DNA of 8,993 bases from Thermoplasmata archaeon. GTDB taxonomy: Archaea > Thermoplasmatota > Thermoplasmata > Lutacidiplasmatales > UBA184. Within the stretch, counting starts at the first letter, position 1. Each line of letters opens with the position of its first letter. The notes under the pieces were generated by a model that saw only the letters and a program-made list of their open reading frames with translations, was not told the origin of the DNA and made no database searches. The position numbers were made by a program, and so were the translations under genes. Below are positions 1-5,569 of the stretch, one piece after another. Where the stretch lies: the NCBI GenBank assembly GCA_030046135.1, contig JASIEC010000113.1:1-8993 (forward strand). The letters are read 5' to 3'.

Positions 1-942
1 ACGGGCGATCCCCTCTTCGACGATCCTCGCCGCGATCCCGATCGTGAGCCCGAGGAACCGGTCGCGGACCGCCGCCTTCTTCTCGGCCTCGACGGCCGTC
101 GATTTCCACGGCCACGGGGCCCCGGAGCGGAACTGGCGCTCGAGCCCGGGCGAAGGGGCGTAGGCGGGACCGAACGCCGTCGCGAGCGACGTTTCGGAAT
201 GGAACGCGATCGGAATCCCGGTGACGTTCATCAGCTCGAACGGCCCGAGCGTCGCGCCGAACGTCTCCCGGCCGACCTCCTCGATCGTCGCCAGGCTCGC
301 CGTCCCTTCGTCGGCGAGGCGGGCCGCCTCGTTGAGGTACGGGACGAAGAACCGATTCACGCAGAACCCCGCGCGATCGGCGACCTCGATCGGCACCTTA
401 CCGAGCCTCGCGGCGAAGCGGACCAGCTCGGAGACCGTGGTGGGCGAGGTCGCCTCGCCCCCGACGACCTCGACCAGCTTGTTGATCGCGGCCGGAAAGA
501 AGAAGTGGAGGCCCGCGAACCGTTCCGGAAACGGAACCGTCCGGGCGAGGGAACTGACCGAGAGCGAGGAGGTGTTCGTCGCGACGAGGGTATCGGGGCC
601 GACGGCCGGTCCGATCTCCCGGAACAGCGCCTCCTTGACCGACGTCTCTTCGAAGACCGCCTCGATGACGAGCGAGGCCCCCCGGACCGCCACCGAGGCG
701 TCCGTCGTGAAGGCGATGCGCGCGAGGACGTCGTCCCTCCGCGCCGGGGACATCTTCTTCCGCTCGACCGCCCCCGAGAGGGTCGCCGCGATCTTCTCGC
801 GGCCGCGCGCGTTCGCGGCGTCGTCGACATCGCGGACGCGGACGGAGTACCCTCCCATCGCGCACGCCTGGGCGATGCCGCTGCCCATCGTGCCGGCGCC
901 CAGGACCGCAACGGAGGCGCCCGGGGCGGTCGGCTTCGTCAT
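1..942 (-). CDS. 3-hydroxyacyl-CoA dehydrogenase, N-terminal 314 codons (3' end outside window; probable fusion with enoyl-CoA hydratase)
   Basis: Oxidises (S)-3-hydroxyacyl-CoA to 3-oxoacyl-CoA with NAD+, a beta-oxidation-type step in the cytoplasm. The reading frame is open from ATG 942 to the window edge. Seen: Rossmann motif GAGTMG at residues 15-20, acidic D38 at the end of the second strand (NAD rather than NADP), NTSS with S125, H146, E158 and N196. The spacing of these four residues matches S137/H158/E170/N208 of human HADH, so the active site looks intact. The motif after the catalytic His is HFFFP instead of the usual HFFNP. The NAD domain covers about 10-190 and the first C-terminal helical domain about 191-285. 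Residues 290-314 (RFLGLTIGIAARIVEEGIAR) look like the start of a second helical domain, as in the long archaeal dehydrogenase/hydratase fusions; the fusion itself is inferred. GGAGG lies 11 bases before the ATG. The gene is divergent from the GNAT gene. Confidence 0.93.
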   Translation of the reverse strand, partial: MTKPTAPGASVAVLGAGTMGSGIAQACAMGGYSVRVRDVDDAANARGREKIAATLSGAVERKKMSPARRDDVLARIAFTTDASVAVRGASLVIEAVFEETSVKEALFREIGPAVGPDTLVATNTSSLSVSSLARTVPFPERFAGLHFFFPAAINKLVEVVGGEATSPTTVSELVRFAARLGKVPIEVADRAGFCVNRFFVPYLNEAARLADEGTASLATIEEVGRETFGATLGPFELMNVTGIPIAFHSETSLATAFGPAYAPSPGLERQFRSGAPWPWKSTAVEAEKKAAVRDRFLGLTIGIAARIVEEGIAR

Positions 943-978
943 CTCCCGCGTCCCCTCCGGGGGAACCGCCCCCCGCGA

Positions 979-1037
979 GGCAGGGCCGACGGGTCTTAAC
1001 GGTTGGTTGGCGCCGCCGCCCGTCCCTGCCGGCCCTG
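979..1037. promoter_or_regulatory. Putative divergent promoter/operator: TTAA element framed by inverted repeats
   Basis: This spacer separates the divergent dehydrogenase and GNAT genes. Its AT-rich core CTTAAC (995-1000) is one of very few such tracts in a GC-rich window, and TTAA could serve as a TATA-like element in either direction. It is bracketed by an interrupted inverted repeat: GGCAGGG (979-985) pairs with CCCTGCC (1024-1030), and ACGGG (989-993) pairs with CCCGT (1019-1023). A competing perfect pair is CAGGGCCG (981-988) with CGGCCCTG (1030-1037). A second AT-rich hexamer, CATATG, lies at 1044-1049. Arms flanking a promoter core suggest a dimeric regulator site, but that is inference; no regulator is encoded nearby. 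Confidence 0.35.
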
Positions 1038-1069
1038 TGGCGCCATATGCCAACGCCTCTTCGCCCGCC

Positions 1070-1912
1070 GTGGCGACGGCCCCGGGCCCGCCGGTGACCG
1101 CGGAGGCGCTCCGAGCCGAGCGCCGGTTCGTCGTCGCGCTCGGCGGCTTCGCCCTCGAGATCTCGGGGGCGGGCCTCGTCTGGCACGAGAGGATCCCCTC
1201 GCCCCGGTTCAACTTCGTCGAGGAGATCGACGTCGGCCCCGAGCGGCTGACCGCGTTCTTCGAGCGGGCGCTCGATCACTACTTCCAGAGGGCGATCCGG
1301 CCGACGTTCCGACTTCCCCCGGACCCGCCGGAGCACCTCGTCCGGGGACTGCGGGGGCTCGGCTTCCGCCCGGAGCCGGCGCCGCTCGACCTGTGGCGTG
1401 AGGCGGGGAGGGCCGCCGAGGGCCTACCGGTCGGCCCCGAGGTCCGGGTCGCTTCGCGCGACGAGACGGAGCTCGTCGCGTCGTTCTGGACGGGCGAGCG
1501 CGAGCGTCCGGAGCTGCGGAGCGCGATCGACATCGTGCGAGCCCATCCGAACCCGAACGAGGAGCTCGTCCCTCTGATCGTCCTCCTCGACGACCGGCCG
1601 GCCTCGGCCGCCCTCGTCTACCGCGCGGGCCCGACCGCCGGGATCCACCTTCTCACCACTCGGCCGGACGCGAGGGGCCGCGGTTGCGCCTCCGCCCTCG
1701 TGGAGTTCACGCTTCGCGAGCGCCCGTGCCGGGCGGCGCGGCAGCATGTTCTTCTTTCAAGCTCACCGGAGGCGTCCCGGCGGCTCCCCGACCTCGGATT
1801 GCAGCCGGTCGCTCGATTCACGACCTATGCCCTCCCCCCGGACGCTCAGCTTCCCACCCCTCCGGTCGGTCCGCCCTCCCCGCCGCGCTGGCGGCCCCCT
1901 CGACCGACCTGA
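1070..1912 (+). CDS. Two-domain GNAT-family N-acetyltransferase
   Basis: Transfers an acetyl group from acetyl-CoA to an unknown substrate; cytoplasmic, about 280 residues. The C-terminal half (about 125-255) is a recognisable GNAT fold. It has the acetyl-CoA pyrophosphate loop in LLTTRPDARGRGCASALV (194-211; R202-G203-R204-G205) and a closing SPEASRRLPDLGLQPVARF segment like the usual S-x-x-A-x-x-L-x-x-LGF. The N-terminal half (about 18-112, with FERALDHYFQRAIRP and LRGLGFRPEP) looks like a second, degenerate GNAT domain without the loop, as in tandem-GNAT proteins. The last 24 residues are a proline-rich tail. The start is uncertain: in-frame GTG codons are at 1037, 1070 and 1094, none with a Shine-Dalgarno sequence, and ATG 1047 is out of frame. 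I chose GTG 1070, about 24 bases after CATATG, allowing a leaderless message. The gene converges on the surface-protein gene. Confidence 0.8.
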   Translation: MATAPGPPVTAEALRAERRFVVALGGFALEISGAGLVWHERIPSPRFNFVEEIDVGPERLTAFFERALDHYFQRAIRPTFRLPPDPPEHLVRGLRGLGFRPEPAPLDLWREAGRAAEGLPVGPEVRVASRDETELVASFWTGERERPELRSAIDIVRAHPNPNEELVPLIVLLDDRPASAALVYRAGPTAGIHLLTTRPDARGRGCASALVEFTLRERPCRAARQHVLLSSSPEASRRLPDLGLQPVARFTTYALPPDAQLPTPPVGPPSPPRWRPPRPT

Positions 1913-1929
1913 GGACGGGAGGCGCCGAC

Positions 1930-1945
1930 CCCGCGATCACGCGGG
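1930..1945. repeat. Small perfect hairpin in the convergent spacer
   Basis: CCCGCG-like stem of six base pairs (1930-1935 with 1940-1945) closes a four-base ATCA loop, 18 bases past the GNAT stop codon. Its right arm overlaps the left arm of the next, larger stem-loop (1941-1971), so only one of the two can form at a time. Confidence 0.45.
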
Positions 1946-1971
1946 CCCGATCGAAGCGGAATCGGACCCGC
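1941..1971. repeat. Stem-loop downstream of the GNAT gene
   Basis: GCGGGCCCGAT (1941-1951) and ATCGGACCCGC (1961-1971) form an 11-position inverted repeat around a nine-base loop. The only imperfect position is C:A on the plus strand and a G:U wobble on the minus strand, so the structure is continuous only in RNA read from the minus strand. That is the direction of the surface-protein gene, whose 3' end lies to the right. It may act as a 3'-end structure; archaeal termination normally depends on U-tracts and none is evident here, so a terminator role is unproven. Confidence 0.5.
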
Positions 1972-1984
1972 CCCTCGGTTCGTC

Positions 1985-2018
1985 GGCCCGCGGGTCGTTC
2001 GACCCGGACCCGTGGGCC
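1985..2018. repeat. Long stem-loop in the convergent spacer, with a nested alternative hairpin
   Basis: GGCCCGCGGGTC (1985-1996) pairs with GACCCGTGGGCC (2007-2018) over 12 positions around a ten-base loop. The only non-Watson-Crick pair is a G:U on the plus-strand RNA. A competing inner hairpin uses CGGGTC (1991-1996) with GACCCG (2001-2006) around GTTC. I checked it as a tRNA T-arm because of the TTCGA in the loop; no acceptor, D or anticodon arms fit. It lies between two convergent stop codons and is best described as a 3'-end structure of unknown role. Confidence 0.5.
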
Positions 2019-2084
2019 ACAGCTTGCCCTGGACGCTGGGCCTTCTCCTGTCAAGTCTTGGAGCGACCGGAGGTCGGCGGCCCC

Positions 2085-5000
2085 TCAGCGCCCTGAGGTC
2101 GGGCCGGTCGAGCCCGAGGATCCCGACGCTCCGCTCGGCGGCGGGTTCCCGCCCTTCCGCCGGGAGCCCAGCAACGCCACCGCCCCCACGGCCAGCGCGG
2201 CGATCGCCAATCCCAGGGCCGCCCATTCCGGGCCGCTGATCGACGGCGGCGGCGCCGCGGCGGGGGTCACCGACACCGGGGTCGACACAGTCCCCGTCTT
2301 CGTCGCACCGTTCGAATCCGTCACCCGGACGGAGACCCCGTAGGTCGTCCCGCTCGCCGACGTCGGCGTGCACGCCACCGTGGCGGCGTCGGCCGAAACG
2401 CACCCCGTCGGCAGGTCCGACCAAGCGTAGGTGTACTCGCCGGTCCCGCCGCTCACGCTCGCCGTGAAGATCTCCAGCTGGCCGACCACCACCGTCGAGG
2501 CGCTCGCCGCGACCGTGACCGGTCCCAGCGACGGATCGGCCACGAAGACCAACGGCGTCGACACCGCGGTCACCCCGTTCGAGTCCGTCGCGCTCAGCGT
2601 CACCGTGTACGATCCTGCGGTCGACGGCGCGCAGGAGAAGGTCGTCGCGTTCACGGTCGTGCACCCGGCGCCCGCCTGCAGCACCGTCCAGACGTACGTG
2701 ACCCCCCCGCTGCCGGGCCCGGTCAACGACCCGGTGATCGTCGTCGACTGTCCTACGTCGATCGACGCCGGGGACGCGACGAGGAGCCCGACCGTCGGGG
2801 CATCGTACACTGCCAGGAGCATCGGCGCCGGGGCCACCGCAAACCCGTACGCGTCCACCACGGTCACCACCACGTCGAACAGGCCGGCGGCTTCCGGCGT
2901 GCAGGTGAGGGTCGGGGCGTTCTCGCTCGTGCACCCGAGCGGCAGTCCGCTCCAGTTGTAGCTGTACGGAGCGCTCGCGCCTTCGGCCCCCCCGGTGCTC
3001 AGGAGGAGACTCTCCCCCACGTCGACCGACGTCGGCGTCGCCGTGATCGAGGAGATCGTGGGATCCGCTCCCACCGTCACCGTCAGCGTCGACACCACGT
3101 TGTTCCCGTCGGTGTCCGTCGCCGAGAGCGTCACCTCGTACGTTCCGGGCACGGTGCCGAGGCACGCGACCGAGATCTCCGGGCCGCCCGTCGGATCGGC
3201 GGAGCAGTTGAGCCCGGTCTGATTCGCCGAGTAGGCGGTCCAGACCAGGTCCCCGGTCCCCTCTCCCGTCAGCGGCGCCGCGAGCAGAAGGGTCTGCCCG
3301 ACATCGAGCTCGGGCCCGGAGGGGGTCGTCGTGGCGGCCAGCGACGAGATCTCGCTCATCGAGAACGATCCGGCATCCGCGACGTACACGATCCCGTTCC
3401 CGCTGTCGTACGCGAGGCGGATGGGACTCGCGCCGACCGCGACCTCCGCGCTCAGGGTGTTCGTCGCCCCGCTGATCACGCTCACCACGCCCGACCCGAA
3501 GTCCGCCACGTACACGTTCCCGGTCCCGCTATCGTACGCCGCCCCGTAGGGCTCGCTCTCGACCGGGATTGCCGAGCCGATCACGGTGTTCGTCGCCCCG
3601 CTAATCACGCTCACCGTGTCCGAGCCGAGGTTCGCGACGTACACATCGCCGTTCCCGCTGTCGTACGTCGCCCCGAGGGGGTCGGTCCCCACCGGGATCG
3701 CCGAGCCGATCACCGCGTTCGTCGCCCCGTCGATCACGCTCACCGTGCCCGAGTAGTAGTTCACCACGTACACGTTCCCGTTCTCGCTGTCGTACGCCAG
3801 GCCGGTCGGCCCCCCCCCGACCGAGATCGCCGAGCCGACCACCGTGTTCGTCGCCCCGCTGATCACGCTCACCGTGTCCGCCTCGAGATTCGCCACGTAG
3901 ACGTCCCCGTTCCCGCTGTCGTACGCCACGGCGTAGGGACCGGACCCGACCGTGATCGCCGCCGCGACCACCGTGTTCGTCGCCCCGCTGATCACGGTCA
4001 CCGAGTCCGAGCCGTCGCACGGCACGTACACGTCGCCGTTGGCGCTGTCGTACGCGATGCCGAAGGGAGTGGAGCCGACCGAGATCGGCGAGCCGAGGAG
4101 CGTGTTCGTCGCGCCGTCGATCACGCTGACCTCGGATTCTTCCGCGTCCGCCACGAACACCTCACCGTTCGCGCTGTCGTACGCCACGGCGTAGGGCCCT
4201 GCCCCGATCGAGATCGCCGGCGGGGCCCCGGGAGTCGCCGACGTCACGGCCTCGCCGCGAAGATACGGCGCCAGGGGCCCGAGGGCCAGCTCGGTCGAGA
4301 TCACGCTCACCGACGCCGAGCCGTAGTTGGCCACATACACGTCCCCGCTGCCGCTGCTGTACACCAGATTGTAGGGCTCCGATTCGACCGAGATCGGCGA
4401 GCCGATCACCGCGTTCGTCGCCCCGTTGATGACACTTACCGTGTCCGAGCCGGCGTTCGAGACGTACACGTCTCCCGTCGCGCTGTCGTACGCCACGCCC
4501 TCGGGATCGGTCCCGACCGCGATCGCCGAGCCGACCACCGTGTTCGTTGTCCCGTCGATCACGCTCACGGAGTCCCCGACGGCGTTCGAGACATAGATGT
4601 CGCCGGTCGCGCTGTCGTACGCATCGTGGAACGGAACGCTGCCAACCGTGATCGCCGAGCCGACCACCGTGTTCGTCGCGCCGTCGATCACACTGACCGT
4701 GTTGGCGTCGTAGTTCGTCACATACAGGTCCCCGTTCGCGCTGTCGTACGCGACGCCGGTGGGCCCCGAGCCGACCGTGATCGCCGAACCGACCACCGTG
4801 TTCGTCGCCGGACTGATCACGCTCACCGAGTTGCCTTCGTAATTCACCACGTAGATGTCCCCGTTGCCGCTGTCGTACGTCAGATCGTAGGGTTCGGGCC
4901 CGACCGTGATCGGTGAGCCAACCACTGTGTTCGTCGCCCCGCTGATCACGCTCACCGTGTCGGACCCGAAGTTCGCAGCATACACATCGCCGTTCCCGCT

Positions 5001-5471
5001 GTCGTACGCGAGGCCGAACGGGCCCCCGGTCTCCGAGATGGGCGAGCCGATCACCGCGTTCGTCGCCCCGTCGATCACGCTCACCGTGCCGGAGTCGGAG
5101 TTCGCCACGTAGACCGTCCCGGTGTCACTGTCGTAGGCAACGCTGAACGGCTCGTCGCCGACCGAGAGGGTGGCGACCACGCTCCCCGCCTCGCCGACCG
5201 ATCCGTCCGCGGCCACCGACGGCGTGAGCGCGCCCGCGACGGGAGCGTTCTCGAGGGCTGCCGGAGGGGCGGCCGACGACCGCGTGAGCCCCGCCGAACG
5301 AGCCTCGAGCGATTCCAGCCCGACGGTTCGGGTGAGCGAGAGGCCCGCGACGACACTCCCGCCCATGGCGCTCGCCGCGGTCATCGCGGTCACCACGGCG
5401 ACGACCAACCACACCGAGCTTCGGACACTTCGCCCTGCCGGGCCCCGGGACGATGGCATGGCGACCGCCAC
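2085..5471 (-). CDS. Membrane-anchored surface protein with two seven-bladed YVTN beta-propellers and four Ig/PKD-like domains
   Basis: Probably an exported cell-surface protein of 1128 residues; ligand unknown. A basic N-terminus precedes a hydrophobic segment at about 21-36 (signal peptide or anchor). Fourteen YVTN-type repeats (consensus AYDSGNGDVYVAN-x4-DTVSVISGATN) cover about 102-709, with YDS at residues 113, 156, 199, 242, 285, 328 and 371, then 431, 474, 517, 560, 603, 646 and 688. That gives two groups of seven joined by a 17-residue insertion near 395-419. Four Ig/PKD-like domains follow (about 717-801, 802-888, 891-978, 981-1070), each with a cysteine pair. A transmembrane helix (1083-1102), SRRKGG and a Gly/Ser/Pro tail end the protein, so most of it should lie outside the cell. 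YVTN plus PKD architecture is established for archaeal surface-layer proteins. Start: GTG 5471 has GAGGG eight bases upstream; ATG 5459 is the alternative. Frames running further into ppsA are antisense shadow. Confidence 0.92.
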   Translation of the reverse strand: MAVAMPSSRGPAGRSVRSSVWLVVAVVTAMTAASAMGGSVVAGLSLTRTVGLESLEARSAGLTRSSAAPPAALENAPVAGALTPSVAADGSVGEAGSVVATLSVGDEPFSVAYDSDTGTVYVANSDSGTVSVIDGATNAVIGSPISETGGPFGLAYDSGNGDVYAANFGSDTVSVISGATNTVVGSPITVGPEPYDLTYDSGNGDIYVVNYEGNSVSVISPATNTVVGSAITVGSGPTGVAYDSANGDLYVTNYDANTVSVIDGATNTVVGSAITVGSVPFHDAYDSATGDIYVSNAVGDSVSVIDGTTNTVVGSAIAVGTDPEGVAYDSATGDVYVSNAGSDTVSVINGATNAVIGSPISVESEPYNLVYSSGSGDVYVANYGSASVSVISTELALGPLAPYLRGEAVTSATPGAPPAISIGAGPYAVAYDSANGEVFVADAEESEVSVIDGATNTLLGSPISVGSTPFGIAYDSANGDVYVPCDGSDSVTVISGATNTVVAAAITVGSGPYAVAYDSGNGDVYVANLEADTVSVISGATNTVVGSAISVGGGPTGLAYDSENGNVYVVNYYSGTVSVIDGATNAVIGSAIPVGTDPLGATYDSGNGDVYVANLGSDTVSVISGATNTVIGSAIPVESEPYGAAYDSGTGNVYVADFGSGVVSVISGATNTLSAEVAVGASPIRLAYDSGNGIVYVADAGSFSMSEISSLAATTTPSGPELDVGQTLLLAAPLTGEGTGDLVWTAYSANQTGLNCSADPTGGPEISVACLGTVPGTYEVTLSATDTDGNNVVSTLTVTVGADPTISSITATPTSVDVGESLLLSTGGAEGASAPYSYNWSGLPLGCTSENAPTLTCTPEAAGLFDVVVTVVDAYGFAVAPAPMLLAVYDAPTVGLLVASPASIDVGQSTTITGSLTGPGSGGVTYVWTVLQAGAGCTTVNATTFSCAPSTAGSYTVTLSATDSNGVTAVSTPLVFVADPSLGPVTVAASASTVVVGQLEIFTASVSGGTGEYTYAWSDLPTGCVSADAATVACTPTSASGTTYGVSVRVTDSNGATKTGTVSTPVSVTPAAAPPPSISGPEWAALGLAIAALAVGAVALLGSRRKGGNPPPSGASGSSGSTGPTSGR
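2262..3323 (-). other. Stalk region: four tandem Ig/PKD-like domains with cysteine pairs
   Basis: Each domain of about 85-90 residues begins with an SxxVDVGQ-like strand (for example SVDVGESLLL, SIDVGQSTTI). It carries a YxYxWSxLPxGC core and ends with YxVTLSATDSNG-type strands. Cysteine pairs are C756/C770, C847/C857, C937/C947 and C1024/C1034 (numbered from GTG 5471); the last three share C-X9-C spacing. Four N-glycosylation sequons (NQT 750, NCS 755, NWS 839, NAT 941) occur here, while I found none in the propellers. A glycosylated, disulfide-braced spacer between propellers and membrane is inferred. Confidence 0.75.
3345..5168 (-). repeat. Tandem 129-bp coding repeats (14 YVTN propeller blades, arranged 7+7)
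   Basis: The tyrosine codon of each YDS motif starts at plus-strand positions 5135, 5006, 4877, 4748, 4619, 4490 and 4361, exactly 129 bases apart. After a wider gap of 180 bases it starts at 4181, 4052, 3923, 3794, 3665, 3536 (129 apart) and 3410 (126). Short DNA blocks such as CTGTCGTACGC and ATCACGCTCACCGTG recur in most units. Propeller A is about 4290-5168, the linker 4215-4289 and propeller B 3345-4214. Recent tandem amplification or gene conversion would explain the regular period. Confidence 0.9.
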
Positions 5472-5521
5472 CGACAGGTCCCTCTTGAGCGTTACAGCAA
5501 CCTCACGCGGGCGTCCGAGAC

Positions 5522-5539
5522 CGGGGCCTGCCGGCCCCG
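5522..5539. repeat. Hairpin between ppsA and the surface-protein gene
   Basis: CGGGGCC (5522-5528) and GGCCCCG (5533-5539) form a perfect seven-pair stem with a four-base loop, 31 bases after the ppsA stop codon. It lies in the 98-base spacer before the surface-protein start. It could separate the two transcripts or form part of the leader. The AT-richest piece of the spacer, around TTGCTGTAAC (5488-5497, minus strand), is the only promoter-like stretch I see and is weak. Confidence 0.4.
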
Positions 5540-5569
5540 TCGCGCCCCCGCCGCCCGCCGCCGACCCAG

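Noticed and set aside
221..1036. Upstream extension of the GNAT frame to ATG 221
   Set aside because: It lies entirely antisense to the dehydrogenase and would cross the divergent promoter; the extension shows no GNAT or other domain.
1985..2018. Possible tRNA, because of a TTCGA-containing loop
   Set aside because: The T-stem geometry is wrong (four-base loop when fully paired) and no D, anticodon or acceptor stem can be drawn on either strand.
1684..2343. Small plus-strand frames across the GNAT 3' end and the spacer
   Set aside because: They overlap real genes out of frame, show no recognisable motif and lack ribosome binding sites.
3345..5168. Possible CRISPR-like or non-coding tandem repeat
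   Set aside because: The 129-bp units are in frame, encode YVTN blades and diverge mostly at the protein level; there are no short identical repeats with unique spacers.
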